From: Dysosmobacter sp.
GTDB taxonomy: Bacteria > Bacillota > Clostridia > Oscillospirales > Oscillospiraceae
NCBI GenBank assembly: GCA_026169195.1
Contig: JAPFEH010000067.1
Coordinates: forward strand, 1-59,208
Reading direction: 5' to 3'
Length of the DNA: 59,208 bases
Every line of letters starts with the position of its first letter. Within the stretch, counting starts at the first letter, position 1. Below, piece by piece: positions 43,839 through 52,338 of this stretch. Position numbers and translations under genes: made by a program. Below the pieces are notes generated by a model. It was not told where the DNA came from. It did no database searches and saw only the letters and a list, made by a program, of their open reading frames with translations.

Positions 43839-45362
43839 ATGGAAAATTTCGCATCTCTGCTTGCCGGTTTTTCAGTGGCCCTTGCTCCTGAAAACATCGG
43901 CGCCTGCCTGCTGGGCGCAGTTCTGGGCCTCATCGTGGGCGCCATGCCCGGCATCGGCTCTCTGGCCGGCTGCGCGCTGCTGCTGCCCCTGACCTACAAG
44001 TTCAACCCCACCACCGCCATCATCATGCTGGGCGCTCTTTATTACTCCAACATGTACGGCGGCTCCTTCAGCGCCATCCTGCTGAACATCCCCGGCGACT
44101 CCCCTGCCATTACCACGGCTCTGGACGGATACCCCATGGCCAAAAAGGGCCGTCCCGGTCAGGCGCTGATGGCTGCCAATCTGGCCAGCTTCATCGGCGG
44201 CACCATCGGTATCCTGATCCTGACCCTGACCGCCTCCGGCCTTGCCAAGATCGGCTTGATGTTCGGTTACGCCGAGATGACCCTGATCCTGCTGATCGCC
44301 ATGACCTCCATCAGCTGGCTGATCGGCGAGAACCCCATCAAGGGCATCGTCATCACCATGCTGGGCATTCTGGTGGCCTCCATCGGTATGGATACCCTCT
44401 CCGGCGCGCCCCGTTATGAGTTTGGAAACATGTATCTGCTGGGCGGCGTACCCTTTACCCCCTTCATCATCGGCTGCGTAGGCTTTGCGCAGGTCATCAA
44501 GCTCATCAATGAGCGGGAGGCCGATGAAAAGAAGCGTGCCGGCGAGGACAGCAAAACCAAGCTGTCCATTCGTGAGTCCATGCTGACCGGCCACGATTTC
44601 AAGCGGATCCTGCCTCCCATTGTGCGCTCCGGCGTGATGGGCACCTTCGTGGGCGTTCTGCCCGGCTCCGGTGCCACCACCGGCTCCATGGTGGGCTATG
44701 CCATGCAGAAGAAGTTCAAGAGCGAGGAACCCATGGGTACCGGCGCGATCGAGGGCATTGCCGCTTCCGAAGCCGCCAACAACGCCGCGGCCGCCGGCGC
44801 GTTTGCACCCCTGCTGGCTCTGGGTATCCCCGGCTCCGGCACCGGCGCCGTGCTGCTGGGCGGTCTCATGATGTGGGGTCTGAACCCCGGCCCTCTGCTG
44901 TTTGACACGAACCCCGAGTTCTGCTGGGGCCTGATCTCCTCTATGTATGTGGCCAACATCTTTACTTTGCTTGTGGCCATTCTGGTGATCCCCTTCCTCA
45001 TCAAGATCCTCAGCGTGCCTGTCAAATACATGATCCCCATCATCACCTGCGTGTGCATCGTGGGCGCCTATTCCACCTCCAACTCCATGTACGGCGTGAT
45101 CATCATGTTCATTTCCGGCATCGTGGGTTATCTGCTGGATAAAAACGGCTTCCCCACCGCTCCCATGCTGCTGGCCTTCGTGCTGGCTCCCATGCTGGAG
45201 AAAAATATGCGCAAGGCCTTCATCGCTTCTCAGGGCAGTCTGGAAATCTTTGTGGACTCCCCCCTGAAGCTGGTGCTGCTGGCTGTGTTCCTGGTGCTGG
45301 TGCTGACCCCCGTGGTCAAGAGCATCCTCCGGAAGATGAAAGCCAAGAAGGCACAGGCCTGA
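43839..45362 (+). CDS. tctA: Tripartite tricarboxylate transporter large membrane subunit
   Basis: The product is 507 residues with about 12 membrane helices. TctA hallmarks are GAMPGIGSLAGCALLLPLTY, YYSNMYGGSFSAILLNIPGD and the second repeat PGSGATTGSMVGYAM with EAANNAAAAGAFAPLLALGIPGSG. It forms the translocation channel for a carboxylate delivered by the TctC lipoprotein. AAGGAGG precedes the ATG. Confidence 0.95.
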   Translation: MENFASLLAGFSVALAPENIGACLLGAVLGLIVGAMPGIGSLAGCALLLPLTYKFNPTTAIIMLGALYYSNMYGGSFSAILLNIPGDSPAITTALDGYPMAKKGRPGQALMAANLASFIGGTIGILILTLTASGLAKIGLMFGYAEMTLILLIAMTSISWLIGENPIKGIVITMLGILVASIGMDTLSGAPRYEFGNMYLLGGVPFTPFIIGCVGFAQVIKLINEREADEKKRAGEDSKTKLSIRESMLTGHDFKRILPPIVRSGVMGTFVGVLPGSGATTGSMVGYAMQKKFKSEEPMGTGAIEGIAASEAANNAAAAGAFAPLLALGIPGSGTGAVLLGGLMMWGLNPGPLLFDTNPEFCWGLISSMYVANIFTLLVAILVIPFLIKILSVPVKYMIPIITCVCIVGAYSTSNSMYGVIIMFISGIVGYLLDKNGFPTAPMLLAFVLAPMLEKNMRKAFIASQGSLEIFVDSPLKLVLLAVFLVLVLTPVVKSILRKMKAKKAQA

Positions 45363-45430
45363 TCCCCACCCCCTTTGTTTTCCATAAAACTGGAAATAAA
45401 TACATTCAAGAAAAGAAGGAGAAAAGAACC

Positions 45431-46468
45431 ATGAAAAAACTGATGGCCCTGACTCTTGCACTGCTCATGACCCTGTCTCTGGCTGCCTGCGGCGGCAAGA
45501 CCGAGGCTCCCGCCGAGGAAAACGGCGAGCCCGCAGCTTTCGTTCCCGAGAAGAACATCACCTGGATCTGCACCTCTTCCGCCGGCGGCGGCTCCGACAT
45601 CTTCTCCCGTAAGATCTCCGACATCATGAAGAACGACAATCTGGTCAACGGCCAGACCATCGTGGTCTCCAACGAGACCGACGGCTCCGGCGAAGTCGGC
45701 CGCAACAAGGTCGCTACCATGAAGTCCGGCGATGCAGACTACACCCTCCTGACCTTCAACTCCGGCGACCTGATGCCCATGGTCACCAACACCAAGAACC
45801 GTTCTTCCAACTTCCGCATTCTGGCCATCATGGCTGTGGATAAGCAGCTGCTGTTCTCCTGCCCCGCTTCCGAGTCCAAGACCGACTATGCCAAGGCCGG
45901 CGGCGATCAGACCGACTTTGCTGCTGCCATCGAGGCTGCCAAGAACGGCACCTTCGTGGTCATCGGCGGTTCCAAGGGCGATGACATCACCACCTATCAG
46001 AAGCTGCTGGCCGAGGTTGGCCTGACCGAGGACCAGATGGGCTACATCACCTATGACTCCACCTCCGACGCCATTACTGCTGCTCTGGGCGGCAACGTGG
46101 ACTTCGTGATCTCCAAGCCCGCCGCTGCTTCCCAGTATGTGGAGTCCGGCGACCTGACCGCCGTTCTGGCTCTGGCCAACGAGCGCTACACCGGCAATCT
46201 GGCCGACGCTCCCACCCTGTCCGAGATCGGCGATTACGAGAACGTGGAGGTTCCCGTGTGGCGTGGTGTTGCCGCTCCCGCCGCTATGAGCGACGCTGCC
46301 GTTGCCTTCTGGTCTGACGCTCTGGGCAAGGTTTCCGCTTCCGATGCCTGGCACACCGAGTATCTGGAGAAGAACCAGCTGATCGACGAGTACAAGGATA
46401 CCGCTGCCGCCACCGAGTATGTCACCGCTTACGAGGCTGACTACATGGCCGCAAACGGCTTGAGCTAA
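45431..46468 (+). CDS. tctC: Tripartite tricarboxylate transporter substrate-binding lipoprotein
   Basis: The product is 345 residues with lipobox LAAC and a Bug-type fold (ITWICTSSAGGGSDIFSRKISDI, then TLLTFNSGDLMP and DAITAALGGNVDFVI). In Gram-positives it is membrane-anchored. Bug proteins bind carboxylates through two water-mediated loops; the ligand here is unknown. It is the last gene before a terminator, so the operon pdxA2-tctB-tctA-tctC is complete. Codon use is strongly biased to GCC, CTG and AAG, suggesting high expression. Confidence 0.92.
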   Translation: MKKLMALTLALLMTLSLAACGGKTEAPAEENGEPAAFVPEKNITWICTSSAGGGSDIFSRKISDIMKNDNLVNGQTIVVSNETDGSGEVGRNKVATMKSGDADYTLLTFNSGDLMPMVTNTKNRSSNFRILAIMAVDKQLLFSCPASESKTDYAKAGGDQTDFAAAIEAAKNGTFVVIGGSKGDDITTYQKLLAEVGLTEDQMGYITYDSTSDAITAALGGNVDFVISKPAAASQYVESGDLTAVLALANERYTGNLADAPTLSEIGDYENVEVPVWRGVAAPAAMSDAAVAFWSDALGKVSASDAWHTEYLEKNQLIDEYKDTAAATEYVTAYEADYMAANGLS

Positions 46469-46488
46469 CGCAGAATTTGTAGTATAAT
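46460..46488 (+). promoter_or_regulatory. Sigma-A promoter of the sigma-54 activator gene
   Basis: TTGAGC (46460-46465, overlapping the end of tctC), a 17-base spacer and a perfect TATAAT (46483-46488). The -10 box overlaps the start of the terminator stem. Confidence 0.6.
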
Positions 46489-46527
46489 TGAGACGGGCTG
46501 CTGTTGCAGCCCGTCTCAATTCGTTTT
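46487..46527 (+). terminator. Terminator of the pdxA2-tctBAC operon
   Basis: A 15-pair perfect stem (46487-46501 with 46506-46520, arms ending CGGGCTGC and GCAGCCCG) with loop TGTT, followed by TCGTTTT. It overlaps the promoter of the next gene, so it would also form the 5' end of that message. Confidence 0.85.
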
Positions 46528-46560
46528 GCGGTGTCTGGTACCTGCAGAAAGGAGCATCCC

Positions 46561-48453
46561 GTGGTCAATGTCATCGTCTTTGTCCCCTCTCCGGATCAGC
46601 TGAGCTATGTGGAAGGGCTGGTCCGCGATCTGCAGACCGATGAGGTCCATATTGAAGCCGTTCACCGGTTCGGCAATCCCGAAATTCTGAACCATCTGGA
46701 CGGGTACGACGTCATTCTGGCCCGGGGGATCACCTACCGGATGCTGCGGGCGCAGTATCCGGAAAAGCACATCACCCATCTGGTCTTTGACGGCATTGAC
46801 ATTCTGGAAGCTCTGCTGCAATGCCGAGAGACTTACCACCCCAAGCGAATCGGCATCTGTCTGAAGCGGGACGAGCTGGGACAGATCCTGCCGGGCCTCA
46901 GCGAGCTGTGCCATGCGGAGCTGCGTCTTTATGAAGTGGTCGATGAGGACAGCGCCTACACCGCAGTGGACGCCTGTCTGCGCGACGGGATGGATGCTGT
47001 CATCAGCGGCGGCACTGTCAGCAATATCTGCCGCTCCCGGGGCGTTCCCTGCACCTACATCCCGATCCGCCCCGCCACACTGGCGCGGGCCATGCAGGAG
47101 GTCCTGAACGCCGCCCGCACCATCAATACCGAACGCACCAAAAGCAACATCATCCGCATGATTCTGGATAGCAACGATGACGCCGTGCTGGCCGTGGATG
47201 AAGCCGGCCGTGTTCTGGAGGCCAACGGGCGCGCCTATCAGCTGTATCGTCTGGCCTTTCTCCGGAACTGGCAGGGCTGCCCTGTTCAGGAGGTTGACCC
47301 TCAGCTGACCTTTATTGGCAATCGGGAAGCTCCCTGCCGGGACGGCCAAGAGGCCGTGATCAATCTGGAAGGTCAGGAATATTATGTCAAGTATAAACTG
47401 ATTTCCGGCGAGGCCTCCGGCATCGGCACCCTCATTACCACCAGCTCCGCCACCAAGATTCTGCAGGAGGAGCACCAGCTGCGGAAAAACGCCGTGCGGA
47501 ACCGCGGTTCTGTGGCAAAGTATACCTTCCGGGACATTATCGCCGTCAATCCGGAGATGCAGAAAAAGGTGGAGATCGCCAAAAAATTCAGTCAGGCCCC
47601 CTCCAATGTCCTCATTACCGGCGAAACCGGCACCGGCAAAGAGCTGTTCGCTCACAGCATCCATGCCGCCAGCGGACGGATGCACCAGCCCTTCGTGGCC
47701 ATCAACTGCGCCACCCTGCCGGAAACGCTGCTGGAAAGCGAGCTGTTCGGCTATGAGCCCGGCTCTTTCTCCGGCGCCTCACGGGAAGGGAAAACAGGAC
47801 TTTTTGAACTGGCCCACCACGGTACGCTCTTTCTGGATGAAATCGGTGAAATCCCCGTAGCCCTTCAGGCCAAGCTGCTGCGGGTGCTGCAGGAAAAGGA
47901 GATCCGCCGCATCGGCAGCACCACGGTGATCCCCATTGATGTGCGGGTCATTGCCGCTACCAACGTCAATATTCAAGAGCAGATCGCGCAGGGCCGTTTC
48001 CGCAGCGACCTGCTCTACCGGCTCAACGCTCTGGAGATCTACATTCCGCCTCTGCGGGAGCGTCCGGACGACGTGATCCCCTTGATGGAAGGGCAGCTGC
48101 GCATCATCGCCGCAGAGCTTGGAAAACCGGTGCCCCAGCTCTCTCCGGACGCAAGAGCGATCCTGCGCCGCTATGCATGGCCCGGCAACGTGCGGGAGCT
48201 GCGGAACATCTGTGAGCGGCTGGTGGTGCTCAATGACACGGCGGATGTCACGGCGGAGACGCTGAGCGAGCTTCATGTGTTTTTCACCCACGCCGCCTCC
48301 CCTGCGGCTGCCGCCATTCCGCCGCAGCCCGTATCGCCGGTGCCCGCGGCGGCAAAAACAAAAAAGGAGCTGGCAAAAGAGCTGGGCGTCAGCCGCACCA
48401 CCCTCTGGCGAATGACCAAGCGGCAGGAGGCTGCCAAAAAGCAGGATCCCTGA
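46561..48453 (+). CDS. PrpR-type sigma-54-dependent transcriptional activator
   Basis: The product is 630 residues. The N-terminal ~190 residues resemble the PrpR sensor domain (VNVIVFVPSPDQLSYVEGLV), followed by a PAS-like region (MILDSNDDAVLAVDEAGRVLEANG). The AAA+ module has Walker A GETGTGKE near 353 and Walker B GTLFLDEIGEI. The C-terminal Fis-type helix-turn-helix (KELAKELGVSRTTLWRMTKR) binds the enhancer sites. The sigma-54 contact loop reads GSFSGA near residue 400, not the usual GAFTGA. The start is a GTG at 46561 with AGGAG six bases upstream. It should activate the sigma-54 promoter at 42215 in response to a small acid or CoA ester. Confidence 0.92.
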   Translation: MVNVIVFVPSPDQLSYVEGLVRDLQTDEVHIEAVHRFGNPEILNHLDGYDVILARGITYRMLRAQYPEKHITHLVFDGIDILEALLQCRETYHPKRIGICLKRDELGQILPGLSELCHAELRLYEVVDEDSAYTAVDACLRDGMDAVISGGTVSNICRSRGVPCTYIPIRPATLARAMQEVLNAARTINTERTKSNIIRMILDSNDDAVLAVDEAGRVLEANGRAYQLYRLAFLRNWQGCPVQEVDPQLTFIGNREAPCRDGQEAVINLEGQEYYVKYKLISGEASGIGTLITTSSATKILQEEHQLRKNAVRNRGSVAKYTFRDIIAVNPEMQKKVEIAKKFSQAPSNVLITGETGTGKELFAHSIHAASGRMHQPFVAINCATLPETLLESELFGYEPGSFSGASREGKTGLFELAHHGTLFLDEIGEIPVALQAKLLRVLQEKEIRRIGSTTVIPIDVRVIAATNVNIQEQIAQGRFRSDLLYRLNALEIYIPPLRERPDDVIPLMEGQLRIIAAELGKPVPQLSPDARAILRRYAWPGNVRELRNICERLVVLNDTADVTAETLSELHVFFTHAASPAAAAIPPQPVSPVPAAAKTKKELAKELGVSRTTLWRMTKRQEAAKKQDP

Positions 48454-48498
48454 TCCTTTTGTGAACGGTCTGCGGCAAACAGGCCGGGGAGGTTCAAC

Positions 48499-49539
48499 AT
48501 GATACAAACCGCACTGACTCTCGCCTTGTGCGCCATGGCGGGATATCTGTTTCACCGCAGGCACGTCCCTGCCGGAATGCTCATCGGGGCTGTGCTGGCA
48601 TCCGCTGTACTGACCGTTGGCTTTCATGCCGCTCCGGTTCCGGACGCCGCCAAAAATGCCGCCCAGATCATTGCCGGCGCCTTTATCGGCTGTTCCGCCA
48701 GTCGGGACGATCTGAGACAGCTGCGCAGCTTTTGGAAACCAGTGCTGTTCATCACCGGCTCGCTGCTTCTGGTCAACCTTGCCATTGGTTTTCTGCTGTT
48801 TTTCGCAGGCTACTCCGACCTGCTGACCTGTCTGGTATGCGCCATTCCCGGCGGGATCTCCGAAACCACGCTGATTGCCGCCGACTTCGGCGCCGACCCC
48901 TCCAAGGTGCTGCTGGTGCATTTCTGCCGCCTGATCGTAGGCTTGGTGGTTTTCCCGCTGGTGGTGGAGCATTGTACGGCGCCCATGCCCGCCGCCAGCT
49001 GTTCAGACGGCTCCGGCGGGACGGCTGCTGCGCCGCGGAACAATCTGCTGCGGGTGGCCGTTGTGCTGGCTGTCACGTCTCTGTGCGCGTGGGGCGGCAT
49101 CCGTCTCCATATTCCGGCGGCAGCCGTCCTGTGCCCCCTGATCGGCGCGTTTCTTTTGAATCTGGCGGGCTTCACGGTCTGCTTTCCCGGCTGGCTCCGC
49201 CGGGTGGCGCAGGTCCTCTCCGGCGCCTATATCGGCTGCCTGCTGGACCCCGCCCGTTTCGGCCGGCCGCTCACGGTCTTCTGGGCCATCCTCATTACCG
49301 TGGTCGTGCTGCTGACCAACGCCGCCTTCTTCGGCAAATGGATGGAGCGGCTGTTCGGCGTTCCCATGCGGGAGGGGATGCTGATGCTGACGCCGGCGGG
49401 AGCTTCCGACATGGCGCTGATCTCCGCGGATATCGGTGTCCACAGTCCGCGGCTGGTCTTGGTTCAGGTTTACCGCCTTCTGATCGCCACGGCGCTGTTT
49501 CCGCAGATCTGCCTGCTGGTCAGCCGCCTGTTTTCCTGA
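48499..49539 (+). CDS. AbrB-family membrane protein (PF05145, putative permease)
   Basis: The product is 346 residues with about ten membrane helices in two homologous halves: AGYLFHRRHVPAGMLIGAVLAS with AGAFIGCSASRDDL, then GGIRLHIPAAAVLCPLIGAFL with SGAYIGCLLDPARF. Each half has a conserved region, CAIPGGISETTLIAADFGAD and MLTPAGASDMALISADIG. Databases name it AbrB or ammonia monooxygenase, both unproven; it has nothing to do with the AbrB regulator. It follows the sigma-54 activator by 45 bases and is probably co-transcribed. In other genomes this family travels with tripartite carboxylate transporters, so carboxylate transport is a fair guess. Confidence 0.8.
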   Translation: MIQTALTLALCAMAGYLFHRRHVPAGMLIGAVLASAVLTVGFHAAPVPDAAKNAAQIIAGAFIGCSASRDDLRQLRSFWKPVLFITGSLLLVNLAIGFLLFFAGYSDLLTCLVCAIPGGISETTLIAADFGADPSKVLLVHFCRLIVGLVVFPLVVEHCTAPMPAASCSDGSGGTAAAPRNNLLRVAVVLAVTSLCAWGGIRLHIPAAAVLCPLIGAFLLNLAGFTVCFPGWLRRVAQVLSGAYIGCLLDPARFGRPLTVFWAILITVVVLLTNAAFFGKWMERLFGVPMREGMLMLTPAGASDMALISADIGVHSPRLVLVQVYRLLIATALFPQICLLVSRLFS

Positions 49540-49549
49540 GTTTTTCAGT

Positions 49550-49577
49550 CTCCGGATGCCGGTTCCGGCATCCGGAG
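49550..49577 (+). terminator. Stem-loop after the permease gene
   Basis: CTCCGGATGCCGG pairs perfectly with CCGGCATCCGGAG across two bases. No T run follows directly, so termination may be inefficient. The remainder of the gap up to 49688 shows nothing. Confidence 0.6.
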
Positions 49578-49688
49578 ATCATGCTGTTTTCGGGCTGGAT
49601 TCCCCCCAATCCGGCAGCCGGCGGAAAAATGGTGCGTGGTCTCCGTGAATCCGACAAAATCGCGCCTTTTTTTCGTCAGAAATCACAG

Positions 49689-49717
49689 TTGAAAAGCAGT
49701 TTGATAAAAATTATACT
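49689..49717 (+). promoter_or_regulatory. Sigma-A promoter of the LacI-type regulator unit
   Basis: TTGAAA (49689-49694), a 17-base spacer and TATACT (49712-49717), with a leader of about 135 bases. No clear second promoter is seen before the LarA-like gene, so the whole unit to 58812 may start here. Confidence 0.7.
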
Positions 49718-49860
49718 AATAATAGATTCTGAGACATTGCGGGCAAATTCTGTTCGCTTTTCTTTTGTGCAGTTTCGTGCACGTTCACGGTTCTTGAAAA
49801 AATCCGGTTTTTCAGCGGACCATCCTGCACCTCCACTGTTTCAGAAGGAAGGATCGTGTT

Positions 49861-50886
49861 ATGACGACCATTGAGACCATCGCCCAAAAAGCCGGCGTAT
49901 CACGGGGAACCGTGGACCGGGTCCTTCACAATCGGGGACAGGTAAAGCCAGAGACGGCGGAAAAGATCCGTGCCGTTATGGAGGAGCTGGATTTCAGCCC
50001 CAATACCTTGGGCCGTGCCTTTTATCTCTCCAGAAAAAAGCAAAAGCTGGGGGTTCTGGTTTCCTTCCGGGAACCGGATTTCCAGCATCAGGTCATGCAG
50101 GGCGTCACCGCCGGCATCGCCTATGCCAAGCAGCATGGTTTGGAAACGCTGGTTGAATTTGCTCCCCCCAGTGAGCCGGACGCCTATTTGTCCGCCTTGG
50201 ACCGGCTGGTGGATGAGGGTGCACAGGGACTTGTCCTGCGCGGCATTATCTCGCAGGCTGTGAATGACCGCCTGAAAGTCCTGCGGGAAAACGGAATCCC
50301 CGTTGTTACCTACAATCAGGACACAGACCCGTCCTTGCGGAACTGCTTTGTAGGTCAGAACTCCTACCAGAGCGGCGCCTGCGCCGCGCAGCTGATGCAG
50401 CTGATCTCCCCGCCCCGCGGCCGCGTGCTGATCGTGGGCGTAGATCCGCTTCACGCCTCCAGCGAAGAACGGATCCGCGGCTTTACCGACCTCTTCCGCA
50501 AAATTCCCGGCTGCGAGACCGACATTTCCCAGATCATTTACGGGAAGGGCCGCCACGATCCGGTCTATCAGGCCACCCGTGAAGCGCTGCGGGCGTCGCC
50601 GGAGCTGACCGGCATTTTCATCAGCGGCGCAGGTCTCAGCGGGGCCGCCCACGCGGTGGATGACGCGGGACGCTCCGGCGATGTCAAGATCGTCGGGTTT
50701 GACGTCACCGCTTCCAACGTTGCCTTCATGCAAAAGGGCACCGTGCAATTCCTGATCGATCAGGGCCCTTATCAGCAGGGCTATCATTCCATCCAGCTGC
50801 TGACCGACGCCCTGTTTCTGGACCAGCCCATCACCACCCCTTATTTTGACACCGGGATCCAGATCAAAACCCTGTACAACTGCTGA
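49861..50886 (+). CDS. LacI-family transcriptional regulator
   Basis: The product is 341 residues. The N-terminal helix-turn-helix reads TTIETIAQKAGVSRGTVDRVLHNRGQVKPETAEKI, with the hinge helix after it, and residues 60-340 form a periplasmic-binding-protein-like sensor (KLGVLVSFREPDFQHQVMQGV, IPVVTYNQDTDPSLRNCFVGQN). The sensor is closest to sugar-binding types. It should repress or activate the downstream genes for the isomerase, permease, lyase and PFOR in response to the imported acid or a product. The ribosome site is AGAAGGAAGG. Confidence 0.92.
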   Translation: MTTIETIAQKAGVSRGTVDRVLHNRGQVKPETAEKIRAVMEELDFSPNTLGRAFYLSRKKQKLGVLVSFREPDFQHQVMQGVTAGIAYAKQHGLETLVEFAPPSEPDAYLSALDRLVDEGAQGLVLRGIISQAVNDRLKVLRENGIPVVTYNQDTDPSLRNCFVGQNSYQSGACAAQLMQLISPPRGRVLIVGVDPLHASSEERIRGFTDLFRKIPGCETDISQIIYGKGRHDPVYQATREALRASPELTGIFISGAGLSGAAHAVDDAGRSGDVKIVGFDVTASNVAFMQKGTVQFLIDQGPYQQGYHSIQLLTDALFLDQPITTPYFDTGIQIKTLYNC

Positions 50887-50912
50887 ATTCCGTTTCAATC
50901 CATAGAATATCA

Positions 50913-50928
50913 GCTGCGGAACCGCAGC
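50913..50928. promoter_or_regulatory. Perfect inverted repeat between the regulator and the isomerase gene
   Basis: GCTGCGG and CCGCAGC are separated by AA, just before the ribosome site of the next gene. It could be an operator of the LacI-type protein or a processing hairpin; there is no T run. Confidence 0.3.
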
Positions 50929-50947
50929 AAAAAGGAGGATCTCTGTT

Positions 50948-52231
50948 ATGGAAACGATTACCAACCTCATCAAAGACACCCCGATTCCCCGCATGGTAAA
51001 GGTCCGCCAGAATTTCGACAAGACCTGTATCCCCGAAAGCGATATCCCCGGCACCATTGTTCAGGAGTTGGACCGCCCCGAGATCGGCGGGAAGATCCTG
51101 CCCGGTCAGAAGATCGCCATTACCTGCGGCAGCCGCGGCATCAATCACAACGCACTGATGGCCCGCACCATTGTGGACTTTGTCAAGTCCAAGGGCGCCG
51201 AGCCTTATATCGTGGCGGCCATGGGAAGCCACGGCGGCGCCACCGCCGAGGGACAGACCCAGATCCTGAAGGACTACGGCATTACGGAAGAAGCCATGGG
51301 CTGTCCGGTGAAAAGCTCCATGGAAACCGTGCAGATCGGCATTTCCGGCGTCCGGAAGCAGCCGGTGTTCATTGATAAAAACGCCTCGGAGGCGGACGGG
51401 ATCATCCTGTTCAACCGCATCAAGCCCCACACCTCCTTCCGCGGTCCTTACGAAAGCGGCTTGATGAAAATGATGGCCATTGGTCTCGGCAAGCAGAAGG
51501 GCGCTGAGAGCATCCATCACCAGAGCCCCGCCATTATGCATGAGCTGGTGGAGGAGTATGGCCGCACCATTCTGGAAAACGCCCCCGTTCTGGGCGGCAT
51601 CGCCATTATTGAAAACGCCTATGACGACACCTATCTCATCAAGGGCCTGAGCCCTGAGGAGATCATCACCGAGGAGCCCAAGCTGAAGGAGATCTCCTAC
51701 AAAACCATCGCGCACCTGCTCTTCGACAAGTGCGACGTGCTGGTAGTGGACAAGATCGGCAAGAACATCTCCGGCGACGGCATGGACCCCAATGTCTCCG
51801 GCCGCTTCGTCCTTCCCCAGTACTGCACCGGCGGAATTCAGGCGGAAAAGTGCGTGGTTCTGGACATCACCGATGAAACCCACGGCAACGCGCAGGGCAT
51901 CGGTCTTGCAGAGGTCACTACCCGCCGCCTTGTAAACCGCATGAAGCTGGAGATGACTTATCCCACCGGCGTCACCAACACCTTCCTGCATCTGATGAAG
52001 ATCCCCATGATCATGGACAATGACCGGGAGGCCCTGCAGCTGGCTTTGATGTGCTGCCCCGAAGCGGAGGATCACGACAACATGAAGATGATCCGGATCC
52101 CCAACACCGCCCACATCGGCGTGATCGAGATTTCCGAGGGTATGCTGCCTCTGGTGGAAAACAACCCCAACTTCGAGGTCCTCACAGACCCCTACGATCT
52201 GCCCTTCGACGAACACGGCAATCTGTTCTGA
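50948..52231 (+). CDS. LarA-like nickel-pincer-dependent isomerase (DUF2088 family)
   Basis: The product is 427 residues. It belongs to the lactate racemase superfamily, whose members racemise or epimerise 2-hydroxy acids with a nickel-pincer nucleotide. His95 (AAMGSHGGAT), His161 (RIKPHTSFRG), Lys174 (GLMKMM) and His190 (ESIHH) line up in order with His108, His174, Lys184 and His200 of Lactiplantibacillus LarA; the first two are 66 residues apart in both. Known members act on lactate, malate, hydroxyglutarate, phenyllactate and gluconate. A neighbouring GntP permease and UxaA-type lyase favour a sugar acid or similar polar hydroxy acid. Cofactor genes larB, larC and larE are not in this window. 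AGGAGG precedes the ATG. Confidence 0.8.
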   Translation: METITNLIKDTPIPRMVKVRQNFDKTCIPESDIPGTIVQELDRPEIGGKILPGQKIAITCGSRGINHNALMARTIVDFVKSKGAEPYIVAAMGSHGGATAEGQTQILKDYGITEEAMGCPVKSSMETVQIGISGVRKQPVFIDKNASEADGIILFNRIKPHTSFRGPYESGLMKMMAIGLGKQKGAESIHHQSPAIMHELVEEYGRTILENAPVLGGIAIIENAYDDTYLIKGLSPEEIITEEPKLKEISYKTIAHLLFDKCDVLVVDKIGKNISGDGMDPNVSGRFVLPQYCTGGIQAEKCVVLDITDETHGNAQGIGLAEVTTRRLVNRMKLEMTYPTGVTNTFLHLMKIPMIMDNDREALQLALMCCPEAEDHDNMKMIRIPNTAHIGVIEISEGMLPLVENNPNFEVLTDPYDLPFDEHGNLF

Positions 52232-52246
52232 TCCCCTGAAAACATT

Positions 52247-52267
52247 CGGGCCGGAAGATCCGGCCCG
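52247..52267 (+). terminator. Intercistronic stem-loop
   Basis: CGGGCCGGA pairs with TCCGGCCCG across AGA. No T run follows, so it probably sets relative mRNA stability between the isomerase and the permease rather than ending transcription. Confidence 0.4.
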
Positions 52268-52338
52268 GTGTTGAAATATCTCGCCGGCGGAAGGCCTCCA
52301 GCCTGATGCCGTCTGAAAAAAGAAAGGAACGTAACTCT

